A DNA stretch of 64,000 nucleotides from Spirodela intermedia (taxonomy: Eukaryota > Streptophyta > Magnoliopsida > Alismatales > Araceae): positions 7,945,221 to 8,009,220 of the forward strand of contig LR746270.1 of assembly GCA_902729315.2 (NCBI GenBank), written 5' to 3'. The position numbers and the translations under genes are program-made. Within the stretch, counting starts at the first letter, position 1, and the number at the start of each line of letters is the position of its first letter. Under the pieces are notes generated by a model. The model was not told where the DNA came from. It did no database searches and worked only from the letters and a program-made list of their open reading frames with translations. This document shows, piece by piece, positions 9,327 through 21,147 of this stretch.

Positions 9327-12300
9327 TGGTACTAGAGCACCGAATTCATGTATTAGAGCCTTTTCTTTTTCCCTAAAGATTGTAGTAACATAAAACAAAC
9401 AAGGTTGGTGAAATCTTTTGGGTATTCTGAAGATTCTTTGCTGTGTCAACGAACATGAAGGTTTTGTTTGAAATTTTTGTGAACTGGTAACACCACTGAC
9501 ATTGAAACTATCGAATGTTAATCTTCTCAACCTATTTGAACCTTTTGTGCCATTTCTCAATAGGAACAAATATGATTTTTGGAGTATTAAGATAAAGATA
9601 ATTTTTGTTTCTCAAGATTTATGAGATTCAGTTGAGAATGGTAATAAAGAATGAGAGAGTCCTAAAGAAGATAATATGAAATTTCAGAAAAAGATGCTAA
9701 GACATTGTTGGTTTTTCAGTAGTCAATTTCATAAGCCTTTTTCCACTAATTATTAATGCCAAGAGTGCTTCATAGGCATAAAAAACTTTAAGAGATTAAT
9801 TTCAAGGAAACAATAGGGTTATGACTATGAAACTTCAAACACTTCAGAAAAAAATTGAAACTATCCATATGAAATCTGGTGAATCCTTTTCATGATTTAT
9901 TTTCTCGAACTTCAATTATTTTCAATCAAATTAATTTTTTTGGAAGATATTCCAGAAGGAAAAAATATCAAAAAAAACTTATTTCTTCATGTTCTTGCTG
10001 CCACAGAATAGTCTAAATATTTTTCTATTTATACCAAAATAAATTGATGAGATCTTTATTGGGACATGAAGAAAGAACGAATGGATCTACAAAAAAATCA
10101 CTTGAACATGTATTTCAAGTTTAGTTTGAAATTTCGAAAAAAAGAGAAAAATAGTGAAAGTACTTCAAACCAACAGCATGATAGTAGAAATAAAGGTGAT
10201 GAAAATTATCATAATCGAGGTCATGGAGGCGACGTGGTAGATCTAATTATAGACAACAAAAATATGATGGTGGAAACAATCAAAATGAAAAACCAAATTA
10301 TAAAATGATGTAATATCATTTTTGTGAGAAATATGAATATATTGAAGCATATTATTGGGACAGGGTAAAGCAACAAAAAGAAATTAGAGAAGTGAGTTCT
10401 ACGCCAATATGCAACTTTTTTAAGAAGTATAGGTATATTGAAGTAAATTGTTGGGATAGGAAAAATGAGTAACTAAATATTATTATATTAAATAATTTTA
10501 ATTTTTTTTCCTTACTTTTGCATCTTTAAATACTAGTCAAATATATGATTTGTTGATAGCAGTTGAAGCATCATATGATGGGAGAAAGGAATTTATTTCA
10601 GAATATTGATACATCTACAGTATGTGATGTTACAACTGGTGATAAAAATAGTGTGAAATTGAAGTCATTGGTATTATTATTGATCGTACAACATCAAGTA
10701 CAAATATTTTGATCTATGATGTATATTATCTTCCAAAATTACAACATAATTTACCTACTGTGGGTCAATTGTTGGAATATGATTATATTGCTCATTTTGA
10801 AGATGACATATATGTTATCAAACATAAAAAAGTGGCATCTCTCTTATACTGATTCTTAAATTTAAGAAAATAATGTTTTCTCTTCATATTTTATGACTTT
10901 GTAAATTAGACATGATAAGTAAAGAGAATGATCCATCTTCACTTTGGCATTTATGATATGGTCATTTATGATTTTATTGATTATTGTTCAAAGATGTACT
11001 CATTAGACGACATATATTAGCATGTAATAATTCAAGAGAAAGTCTTACTTTCTAGGATTTTTACATTAGAAAACATCATCAATGTTAGTTGTCATAAACA
11101 CATCTATTGATTATTGATGACGTTACACACATGCTTTGGGTACATTTTCCTACTAAAACATTTGAAGCATTTGGTAAATTTATTTGGTTTAAAGTCTTTG
11201 GTGAAAAATCAAGTCTACATGTTATCAAAACTCATCAAAACATTGAGGGGGAGAAGTTATATCTTCTGAATTAAAGTTATTTTGAAGGAAATATAGCATT
11301 AGAAGGCAGCTCACAAATAGAAAAACTCTAGAGCAAAATAATATTATTGAAAGGAAAAATAAAACAATTGTAGAGATGACTTGAAGCATGTCTTGTGAGA
11401 ATATATCTTCCTAATGATATTTGGGCTAAAGTGGTTGCAACAACTATTTGTCTTTTGAATAATTCTCCTACTAGAGTAATCATGAATATGACCCCTTATG
11501 AGGCATGGCATCATTAGAAGCCAAATGATTTGAAAATCATTCATTATTTCACATACCTTAATAGATCCTAATAATTTTTACAATATGGACAAGAAGATTG
11601 AGACATGTATTCTTCTTTACCATAGTGATGAGAGTAAGGGTTATTATTTATAATCTTGAAAAAATAAATTATTGATTCAATGTGATGTTATATTTGATGA
11701 ATATAGTCGTTATAGTTAGATTAAAAATCTAATTCGTCAAATATCTTCTTAAGAATATGGATAGAAATTTATACAATTCAGTGAAGATTCAACGCTTGAA
11801 GCTCCCACCTAATCTACCTCACTTTGGAGAGAGTCTCCAAAAATTCTAGTAATTTTAATGGGGACTAGCAATTATAAAAGTCTAGATTCATCCAATACTC
11901 AAAGAAAAATGAGATCTTTAAATGGCATTTATGAATCGTATATTTTTCTTCTTATGGCTGTAGAGCTCATAAGTTATGAGGTATAAAGTGGGTGAGGGCA
12001 ATAAAAGAAGAAATTATAGTAGTCAAGAAGAATAACACATGGGAATTGGTGGATTTGCCATCAAAGACTATAGCTATTGGTGTCAAATAGGTATATAAGG
12101 TGAAGCATAAATCTGATGGTAATAGTAGAAAATATAAGGCAAGATTAGTGGTGAAAGTGATATGCACTCTATTGTAACATTTGAAATAAAAGTATTCTTT
12201 TGTCTTGGCAGCACAAATGAAATGAAAAATACATCAATTTAATGTTAAATCAGTATTTTTAAATAGTTATTTGAATAGAAACCTCTATATTGAATAGCCC

Positions 12301-13400
12301 TAAGGTTTTATTATTGGTGAGAGAGAGAATAAATCTTATAAATTGAAGAAGTCACTCTATGATCTTAAACAAGTGCCTAGATTATGATATAGTAGATTTG
12401 ACTCATATTTTCATGAGTATAATCTTCATCGAAGTGATAATTTAACCAAAACTTTATGTTCAGATTAAAAGAGAAGATACTCTAATTATACATGTTTATG
12501 TTGATGATATTATCTATATTGAATAAGCTTTGTTATTAATTTCTTAATTCAAAACTTTTATGATGGTTGAATTTGATATGACTAATTTGAGATTATTTCA
12601 TTATTTTCTTAGAAATAATATCTCACATGAAAAGTATGCATCTGATTCACATTATAACTCAAACATGTTTAATTAAAAGACTAATCTACTCGTATGAATA
12701 CCAATGACACATTATGTCTTGTTGATGAGACTCAGAAATAAATTAATATTTTTATAGAAACTTGGTTGGTGGATTAATGTATTTGACTCATAGACTAGAT
12801 ATAATCCTTTCAATTACCGTGATTTCAAGATTTATGTATTCTCCATCGGTTCATCATCTTGGAGCAACAAATCTAATACTTTATTATGTTCAAAGGACTA
12901 TCAATCATGAAATTTCTATCATTTGAATTTGAATTTTATGATTATTCTAATAATGATTGGGCAAATTCTATTGATTATAGAAAAAGCAAGTGTTTCCTTT
13001 TTAGTTTTGGTTCAGGTGCCAATTCGTGGATTTCAACGAAATAGGAATCTAAAATATTATCATCATCAGAAGCTGAATACATCGACATAAAAGTAATGTG
13101 GATACGAAGGATGTTAGAAGAAGATGTCAATTTGCTACAATCAACAACAAAGGTGACATATTAAGATATTATTTCAACTATATCAATGACAAAGAATCTA
13201 ATATTTCATAGAAGAACGAAAAAGATTGAAATTTGTCACCATTTTATTTGAGGTTTACTTGCTGTAAATTCTATTGGAATGAAGTTTTGCCCAACATTGG
13301 ATCAAGTTGCAGATGGTTTTAAAAGACATAAAGGTAAACAAAGTTCACCAAATTCATAGAACCTCTTGGTCTTTTGCATTAAGGTAAACAGAATAGAAGA
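9327..13400 (+). mobile_element. Degenerate Ty1/copia LTR retrotransposon
   Basis: Coding remnants occur in copia order. A primer-site-like TGGTACTAGAGC lies at 9327-9338 (copia elements use TGGTATCAGAGC, matching initiator tRNA-Met). A gag-type NKYDFWS lies near 9565. Two zinc-knuckle-like motifs ending in a Cys/Tyr-Trp-Asp-Arg pattern lie near 10315-10370 and 10409-10465. Integrase remnants (MTPYEAW) are near 11490. Reverse transcriptase follows, with VYKVKHKSDG near 12091 and VDDI near 12500. RNase H is marked by SSEAEY near 13062. Stops and frameshifts interrupt every domain, so it is dead. The integrase-before-RT order distinguishes it from gypsy. A CT-rich stretch before 9327 (9290-9325) resembles 13440-13480 and may be what is left of the LTR ends. 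No target duplication was identified. Confidence 0.85.
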
Positions 13401-14860
13401 AGTCATTCAATAATTTTTTTCTCTATAAGGCCCTTCTCCTTTCTCTCTAGAAATCATCCTTATTTTTCCTACAGTACTTTCATGAAATCAGATCGCTGGA
13501 CATTACATTCATATAAACTTGCAATTGAGAAATGAGCCATGTTGTTTTCTTGATAGCATGAACATAACTCTCATAGGAAAGGTCTTCTTGTCCTTCTCGT
13601 TGTGACAAGTACATTGAACTCCAAGTAATAGTATTTATCTCAAAGATTCAATGTTTCTCGAAAGGTAAGAAATCCCAACAATTTAGAGTCACTTACAATC
13701 TCCCAATCCATGATTTACGTCATCATTAGAACTTCTAAGGGTTTCAATGCCAATCAAGAGTTTTAGTTATTAACTGGTGTCGAACAAACGGGGAAAATAA
13801 ATGAAAATAAAATCCAGCATATATCACAAGACAGATCTCTAAATTAATGAGAAAATATCTCGCATTAGCTGGAAAACACCTGAGGATAGAAAAATGGTAC
13901 AATGAAGCAGCTTCAGAAAACCACTTGAAATATAATGCTTTTGTTTTAATAGATCAGAAATGAATTCCATCACGAGGCTATGATCAACCAAATCTGTAAG
14001 GAAAAGGCTAACGCTAAGGTCTCTACGCGACAATCACAAGAAGGCATATTCAAATCGTAAGCAAGGGGATAATGAGAGCAACCGAAAGTACCTTTAGGGT
14101 GGAGAGGGAAGTAGACGAGGCAGATGTTCCATTCATGTGCTTCGACACCCTGTGAATGTTTGTTGGGGGCTGTGGGGTGGATAGAGAAGTTCATGCAGCC
14201 GAATGGCACTTGGAAGATCGCACAAACTCACTCAATTCAGTGGTGGCGTTGTAAATCTACAGAAGAAAAATTATAGAAGAGGTGTAAGGCCAGCTTGCAA
14301 AGAAAATAAGGCTCCAACCAAGAGCTACGGGTTGCTGGTGACCAACCCTACCGGGACAACAGGGTTATCATGACCAATTGCCAAAATCAGAGCGAAGAAA
14401 ATGAAAATCTTATTCAAAATGTACTGCCTCAAAGCACGACGTCTAAGGCCTTTTATAAGGCATAAAAATTCAAAACTAAAGATGAAAATACCGATTGATT
14501 AGTAGGAGAGAAAGTCCCTATAATTCGGATGATTGCGTCGACGTCGGAAGCACCAGATGAACTCCAAAGTTTCCTCCGGCTGAGGAAGTTGTACCATTTG
14601 ATCTTCTAGGTCATGAGGAGGTCGCTCGACATCTACTAGGCTATCAAAGATTTGAGTTCAAGGAGCTTTAGATCCTGTCTACACGGAGTTCCTACAAAAA
14701 TAGTGGAGTCCGCGATGGGCTCTGGTCCTGCGCGATTAAGCATTCGAACGTTTTTCTTTTGCCTTCTATTCACAACATTGTTTTCCAATCAGATAAACCG
14801 TCTATGCATTTTTTCTGCGACATGCAAGCACCTTAGAACCACCAAAATGGGTGTTCTTTC
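13401..14860. other. Intergenic, no gene recognised
   Basis: About 1.5 kb follows the copia remnant. Minus-strand open frames at 13839-14209 have no recognisable domain. The first 80 bp may be decayed LTR. Confidence 0.5.
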
Positions 14861-15456
14861 TTCTATTTTTGTTCGTCTTTTGAACTCCATAACATTAGAT
14901 TGTATACACTCTAAACCCAATGACTTCTGCAAGAAAACAGATTGATGATGGTGAAGGAGCTTCAAAACCCTACCTAACCAAGCATAGAAACTATGAACTC
15001 TGATCTAACACTAAAATCAAATGAATATCAAGTTAGGAGTAGGGAGACTATTCCAAAGTAACAAGTTACTTCGTGCAAATAGCCGCAATATTCACGCTTG
15101 GTACCGCGGACTACATTCTTTTCCAGGACTCTCCCCGCACTGCAACCTTCACAACAGCTCTAGCATGAGAAAATATCGCGGAAAACACATCGTCTGCGTA
15201 ACGCGAATCCAAGGTAACTGTAACAAGAAACCCGCTAAGTACATGGCCAACCAAACATAGCCTTCAATTACAACAGCACTTTACGTAATAAAATAAGAGT
15301 AGCTTCCGCATACAATATCCAGCGCGAGATCTACCGAACTCGTCAAAAATAATATTCAGATCGAAATGAGGTCCAGCAACGTCTAAGAATCCTGTCGAGA
15401 CATGAGTCCAAAAACCAATTTCAAATGGTATTTTACATCATAGTACACCTTAGACT
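14861..15456 (-). repeat. Diverged second copy of the type-a 3' flank
   Basis: Read on either strand, this block aligns with 15886-16500 with many substitutions. Shared landmarks include the TATACACT...AAGCCAATGA-type segment, GATGGTGAAGGAGC, GGAGTAGGGAGACTAT and CAATATTCACGCTTGGTACCGC. With the 252-bp exon fragment at 15582-15833 it forms a partial tandem duplication (exon 2 end plus flank) downstream of type-a copy 2. Confidence 0.75.
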
Positions 15457-15581
15457 ACCATTCACATCTATTCGAGGTCTCGATCGGTGAATCAACAAAC
15501 TGCTCTGCATTTAAAGGCATCCCAGTATGAATTGCCGCAAGAAATAAATAAAGGAAATAAGATCACAAATGTTCAAAGTGT

Positions 15582-15833
15582 TTAGTGGCCGTTGACCACA
15601 GCACACTTCACCCTGATCTCGCCCTCGTTCCCAGTCAGCACGTCGATGGCACCCATCCGCACCATGGCGGCCGCGTACTTCTTCGCCCAGCCGTTGGGCT
15701 TCTCGGCGAACGACGCCACCTTATCCGCCGTCAGAGAGCTGGTCCACAGCGTCTGGTCGGAGGTGAAGAGCCCTCTCCCCCTCTGCAGGTTTCTGTAGTA
15801 CTGGACGTCCAGGCGATTGGGGGTGGCGAGGTC
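15582..15833 (-). pseudogene. Truncated type-a peroxidase 3' exon, inverted copy
   Basis: The fragment has the same 252-bp length and the same truncation point as 3083-3334, also preceded by TAG. Its 5' two thirds, however, match the full-length type-a gene (TSSLTADKV, RMG). Only the last bases keep the fragment-specific ending VVNGH. This suggests it was overwritten in part by a neighbouring full gene. It lacks the haem pocket and cannot be functional. Confidence 0.88.
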
Positions 15834-16566
15834 CTAGAATGTTTCTTCTATCTTTACCTTTTGTTCATCTCTTGAAATCAATAACATAGATTTTATACAC
15901 TTTAAAGCCAATGATTTGCTTGTGTTACAAGACAGGTTGAGGATGGTGAAGGAGCATCTAAACCGTGCTTTACTAAGCATAGAAAATATGAACGCTGCTT
16001 TCACACTAAAATCAAAAGAATATCCAGTTCGGAGTAGGGAGACTATCTAAAGTAGGAGGTTCTTCGGGTAAATAGGCGCAATATTCACGCTTGGTACCGC
16101 TCACTGCGTTCTTTCTCAGGACTCTCCCTGAACTGCAACCTTCACAAGCGCTACATCGTGAGAAGATACCGCGGAAAACACATCGTCTGCGTAACGCGAT
16201 CTTGAGGTAATCGTAACCAGAAACCCGCTCAGGACATCCCCAACCAAGCACAACCTTCAGTTGCAACAACACTTCACAGAATAAGTAAGGATAGATGCCG
16301 CATACACTATCCAGCGCAAGATCTAGCGGACTCCTAAAAACTAAGTATTCAACCGGAAAGAGGTCCAACAACGTCCAATAAGACTGTCCAGACACAACTC
16401 CAATAACAAACTTGAAATGGCATTTTACATCCGAATACAGATTAGGCGACCTTCCACATCTATTCGATGTCTCATCCGTAAATCTACTGTACATTTACAG
16501 ACATCCCAATCTGAATTCCTGGAAGAGAGAAATGATGGAAATAGGATCACAAATGTGTAAAAGGGT
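15834..16566. other. 3' flank of type-a peroxidase copy 2
   Basis: The minus-strand flank between the gene end and the truncated exon, nearly identical to 2346-3082. The open frame of about 160 codons here is disrupted in copy 1 and resembles nothing known, so it is not called. Confidence 0.6.
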
Positions 16567-17682
16567 TTAGAGGCCGTTGACCACAGCGCACTTGACCCTG
16601 ATCTCGCCCTCGTTCCCAGTCAGCACGTCGATGGCACCCATCCGCACCATGGCGGCCGCGTACTTCTTCGCCCAGCCGTTGGGCTTCTCGGCGAACGACG
16701 CCACCTTATCCGCCGTCAGAGAGCTGGTCCACAGCGTCTGGTCGGAGGTGAAGAGCCCCCTCCCCCTCTGCAGGTTTCTGTAGTACTGGACGTCCAGGCG
16801 ATTGGGGGTGGCGAGGTCCAGGGACACGGTTGTGCGGTCCGTTCCCGGAGGCGGGCAACGCCTCTTGAGGTAGTCGGCAAGGTCGGCATCCATGGAGGGA
16901 TCCTGCGGGTGGGTGGCGTTGAAGTTGTATAGCCTGGTGGAGAAGGACGGGCAGTGGGAGACGCCGAGAGAGTGTGCGCCGGAGAGCGCCACCATGTCTT
17001 CTAGCGATAACCCCTTCTCCGCGAATCTGTCGCGGAGTGTCTCGGCACTATCGGTGGGCGGGGGAAGGACGTCGGCGTCGGAGTTCCGGGAGATCCTCCC
17101 GTCCCGCCTTCCAGCCGGGACCTTGTAGCGGAAACCGCCTAATAATTCCGCGGCGTCGCGGGCGGCGAAGGCCAGGACGTCGGCGCATGACACCGTGTTG
17201 GGGCACTGCGATTCGAGGAGATCCTTGGCCCCCTCGACCACCTCGAAACCCCGCAGGCTGTTCAAGTTGGCCGGATGCATCCTCTCCGAGTCCCTGCCTT
17301 CAAGCAGAACGGAGGCGTCACAACCCTGTTCGCAGAATCACGGAGGCGAGTCAGACGTCTACTAGTCCGGTTGATATAAGAAATTATCTTGTTGGGAGTG
17401 TCTTCGGTTGATAGCTATTTTGAATGAAGGACGGACGAAGGAGGAGAAGCGACGGTGGCGTACCCTGACGAAGCAGTCGTGGAAGTGCAGTCTGATGAGC
17501 CCCGCGCCTATCCCCTTGTTGGCGGCGAGGGCGTTGCTCACGACGTCTCTGACGACGTTCTGTGCCTGGGGGCAGCTCTTCTCGTAAAACCCCACCTTCA
17601 GAGAATGCGAGGCAGCTGTGGGAGCCGCGGCCTGGAGGACCAGTAGGAACACGATACAGCATCCCCACATGGTTCGCAACAT
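16567..17682 (-). CDS. Class III peroxidase type a, copy 2
   Basis: Exons on the minus strand are 17464-17682 and 16567-17325, with a 138-bp intron. The 325-aa protein is residue-for-residue the same as that of copy 1, so the same signal peptide, His68, His191 and eight cysteines apply. Against copy 1, one silent difference was seen in the codon for Thr of VLTGN (ACT here, ACA in copy 1). The gene is head-to-head with type-a copy 3, with 1,832 bp between the two ATGs. It shares with copy 3 all four of the sites I found that distinguish them from copy 1. Confidence 0.96.
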
Positions 17683-17845
17683 TGCTCCGCAGATCCCCTT
17701 GAGCCTCTTCCTTCCGTGCTGGGTTCCCCGGCTCCTGAGCGTTCCTTCCGAAGAAGAGGAGAGGGAGGGTGGAGGAGGTCGGAGAAATGGGATACGAGGT
17801 GTCAGGTGAGAGGTGGGGTGACCTCCTAATCAATTAATGGAAGCT

Positions 17846-17853
17846 TATTTATA
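17846..17853 (-). promoter_or_regulatory. TATA box of type-a peroxidase copy 2
   Basis: Minus-strand TATAAATA at the same 171-bp spacing from the ATG as in the other type-a genes. Confidence 0.7.
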
Positions 17854-18004
17854 GACACCTTGAGGTAGACATTTTGAGTTTGACAATGAGGTTGAGGGTT
17901 ATTCAAACGTGTGCGAGAGGAGCCTGACTGCTTCCTATCTCGGCCTTCCTACATTGACCAATGATCTCACCAGTCATAGAATAATTCTATTATTAACGGT
18001 TGAG

Positions 18005-19334
18005 GACGCCTAGAGTGGACCGAGTGGAGAAGTCAGAAATGACATCCTCCTCAGACTCAGTTACACGAATTGGCAGCGTATAAATCTGGTATGGTACGCT
18101 TTAAATAACGCATCATCCGAGTGTGAGTCGTATTGAAAACTGCGTTGGTTGCAGTTGATTTATAGATGGAGTAATCATTTTGGATAATAATATAAAGCTC
18201 TAAATGGCTATTGCAAGACCCATCTCGTTGCACAACATAGATAAGTTTCTGGTAGAAAATAATCTAGGTTTCGGAAACCAGCAATCGGTTTGGGTAGGTT
18301 TGACAGGGCAATAGATTCTTGGTCAATTTAAAGAAGAATGCCCAAGTACAAGATGTGCTGTGGGCAGAATAGAAATCGGAATAAAAGCGTTACATATTCA
18401 GAAAGATTATCAAGATATTGTAGTGGAGATATGACCATGGCTTCAATGTAGCATCGCAAATCATATTTATTATAAGTTAATTAATATTTAGCACATTTTC
18501 GTAACTTAAATAAGATTTACCCGGCGCTGCGCATTCTGCAATCTAAAACGTTTCGTTTAGCTGACAAAAGTGTAAGGTGATGCTCCTCATTGCCCCCGTC
18601 GCTGATTTCCAACCGACCTGGTTCACTTTACGCCGAGAATATGAAATTGTCCCGTTCTACCTTAACATGTGTAGTTTTATAATTTGATTAAAGTACGACT
18701 GGTGAGATCACTGGTCAATGTTCAAAGGCCAAAGGGGAATAGGTACGCTGTCAACATCCCTTCGCCCCAACCCTTCGCCGGGCAGGTGATTCCAAGACAT
18801 TGCCATCCTTCCGGGCAATCGTATCTAAAAACGATTCCATTCAGTTATTTTCCAGCCATCATTAAATTATCTGTCAGTAACCAAAGAGTTCTGCGCTTGA
18901 GCCTGGTTCGTTTTATCTCCCTCCACCAACTCTCACCAGCTAGCCTTTCTATATGCATCTCGCAACTTGTTCAAGATTTAGACTGACTGATGTGACATCG
19001 TTGCATGGCCGACATTGAAATGTTTATAAATCACCTTTAGGCGTCCAAAAATATACGCATAAAATCCTGATATACTGCGTATATGTCTGTGCCGCCGATG
19101 CACACCACAGGGGGGGGGGGGGGGGGACTGCTCCACTAATCCCTGTGGGGCACTGGATTACGGAACCAAGGTAATCGTTCCACGCGCCTGGTTCTATATT
19201 TTCCGGACGATTTGGATGAAACATTGACCCGAGGCCCCACAGTCAAAACGGGGAGAAAATTAGAAACGGGTCAGACAACACGTTTGAAGATTGCTCCTTA
19301 TTTGATTACCGAACCAAGTCAAAAATGTCTTCCA
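18005..19334. other. Intergenic spacer between the head-to-head type-a genes
   Basis: No gene is recognised. Around 18695-18735, CGACTGGTGAGATCACTGGT matches the type-a upstream sequence near 936 with changes. The region 19280-19334 is a diverged version of 1000-1049. Copy 3 therefore has the ancestral type-a upstream DNA, enlarged by roughly half a kilobase relative to copies 1 and 2. A run of 17 G is at 19110-19126. Confidence 0.6.
19110..19126. repeat. Poly-G tract (17 G)
   Basis: An uninterrupted run of G in the spacer between the divergent type-a genes. Such tracts can form quadruplex structures and are prone to length change; assembly error is also possible. Confidence 0.85.
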
Positions 19335-19343
19335 CAAGGTGTC

Positions 19344-19351
19344 TATAAATA
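19344..19351 (+). promoter_or_regulatory. TATA box of type-a peroxidase copy 3
   Basis: TATAAATA lies 171 bp upstream of the ATG at 19515. It is just inside the left edge of the shared tract, so the core promoter was copied together with the gene. Confidence 0.7.
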
Positions 19352-19514
19352 AGCTTCCATTAATTGATTAGGAGGTCACCCCACCTCTCACCTGACACCT
19401 CGTATCCCATTTCTCCGACCTCCTCCACCCTCCCTCTCCTCTTCTTCGGAAGGAACGCTCAGGAGCCGGGGAACCCAGCACGGAAGGAAGAGGCTCAAGG
19501 GGATCTGCGGAGCA

Positions 19515-20630
19515 ATGTTGCGAACCATGTGGGGATGCTGTATCGTGTTCCTACTGGTCCTCCAGGCCGCGGCTCCCACAGCTGCCTCGCATTCTCTGAA
19601 GGTGGGGTTTTACGAGAAGAGCTGCCCCCAGGCACAGAACGTCGTCAGAGACGTCGTGAGCAACGCCCTCGCCGCCAACAAGGGGATAGGCGCGGGGCTC
19701 ATCAGACTGCACTTCCACGACTGCTTCGTCAGGGTACGCCACCGTCGCTTCTCCTCCTTCGTCCGTCCTTCATTCAAAATAGCTATCAACCGAAGACACT
19801 CCCAACAAGATAATTTCTTATATCAACCGGACTAGTAGACGTCTGACTCGCCTCCGTGATTCTGCGAACAGGGTTGTGACGCCTCCGTTCTGCTTGAAGG
19901 CAGGGACTCGGAGAGGATGCATCCGGCCAACTTGAACAGCCTGCGGGGTTTCGAGGTGGTCGAGGGGGCCAAGGATCTCCTCGAATCGCAGTGCCCCAAC
20001 ACGGTGTCATGCGCCGACGTCCTGGCCTTCGCCGCCCGCGACGCCGCGGAATTATTAGGCGGTTTCCGCTACAAGGTCCCGGCTGGAAGGCGGGACGGGA
20101 GGATCTCCCGGAACTCCGACGCCGACGTCCTTCCCCCGCCCACCGATAGTGCCGAGACACTCCGCGACAGATTCGCGGAGAAGGGGTTATCGCTAGAAGA
20201 CATGGTGGCGCTCTCCGGCGCACACTCTCTCGGCGTCTCCCACTGCCCGTCCTTCTCCACCAGGCTATACAACTTCAACGCCACCCACCCGCAGGATCCC
20301 TCCATGGATGCCGACCTTGCCGACTACCTCAAGAGGCGTTGCCCGCCTCCGGGAACGGACCGCACAACCGTGTCCCTGGACCTCGCCACCCCCAATCGCC
20401 TGGACGTCCAGTACTACAGAAACCTGCAGAGGGGGAGGGGGCTCTTCACCTCCGACCAGACGCTGTGGACCAGCTCTCTGACGGCGGATAAGGTGGCGTC
20501 GTTCGCCGAGAAGCCCAACGGCTGGGCGAAGAAGTACGCGGCCGCCATGGTGCGGATGGGTGCCATCGACGTGCTGACTGGGAACGAGGGCGAGATCAGG
20601 GTCAAGTGCGCTGTGGTCAACGGCCTCTAA
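19515..20630 (+). CDS. Class III peroxidase type a, copy 3
   Basis: Exons 19515-19733 and 19872-20630 surround a 138-bp intron. The 325-aa product is the same as that of the two other type-a genes and keeps the signal peptide, distal Arg64 and His68, proximal His191 and eight cysteines. The distal upstream sequence differs from copies 1 and 2, so expression could differ although the protein does not. The gene is head-to-head with copy 2 and tail-to-tail with the type-b gene at 22842-23954. Confidence 0.96.
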
Positions 20631-21147
20631 ACCCTTTTACACATTTGTGATCCTATTTCCATCATTTCTCTCTTCCAGGAATTCAGATTGGGATGTCTGT
20701 AAATGTACAGTAGATTTACGGATGAGACATCGAATAGATGTGGAAGGTCGCCTAATCTGTATTCGGATGTAAAATGCCATTTCAAGTTTGTTATTGGAGT
20801 TGTGTCTGGACAGTCTTATTGGACGTTGTTGGACCTCTTTCCGGTTGAATACTTAGTTTTTAGGAGTCCGCTAGATCTTGCGCTGGATAGTGTATGCGGC
20901 ATCTATCCTTACTTATTCTGTGAAGTGTTGTTGCAACTGAAGGTTGTGCTTGGTTGGGGATGTCCTGAGCGGGTTTCTGGTTACGATTACCTCAAGATCG
21001 CGTTACGCAGACGATGTGTTTTCCGCGGTATCTTCTCACGATGTAGCGCTTGTGAAGGTTGCAGTTCAGGGAGAGTCCTGAGAAAGAACGCAGTGAGCGG
21101 TACCAAGCGTGAATATTGCGCCTATTTACCCGAAGAACCTCCTACTT

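Larger units (their letters stand above)
15456..18004 (-). repeat. Large inverted-repeat arm, partner of 905-3460
   Basis: This is the reverse complement of 905-3460 and carries type-a copy 2, its promoter, its 3' flank and the truncated exon. The upper boundary at 18004 lies at GGTTGAGGAC, the same sequence as the 905 junction. Beyond it the loci differ. Confidence 0.88.
19335..21147 (+). repeat. 1,813-bp tract shared with 16050-17862 (probable gene-conversion tract)
   Basis: The tract runs from just upstream of the TATA box to about 500 bp past the stop codon. It has exactly the same length as 16050-17862 and matches it at every base I compared. Outside both ends the homology continues but is visibly diverged. 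Upstream, CTTCCACAAGG here contrasts with CTACCTCAAGG. Downstream, CCTACTTCTGAATAG contrasts with CCTACTTTAGATAG. Confidence 0.8.

Noticed and set aside
16012-16494. 160-codon frame downstream of type-a peroxidase
   Set aside because: The equivalent frame is broken in copy 1 by a 4-bp insertion and truncated in copy 3. It resembles no known protein and overlaps the 3'UTR.
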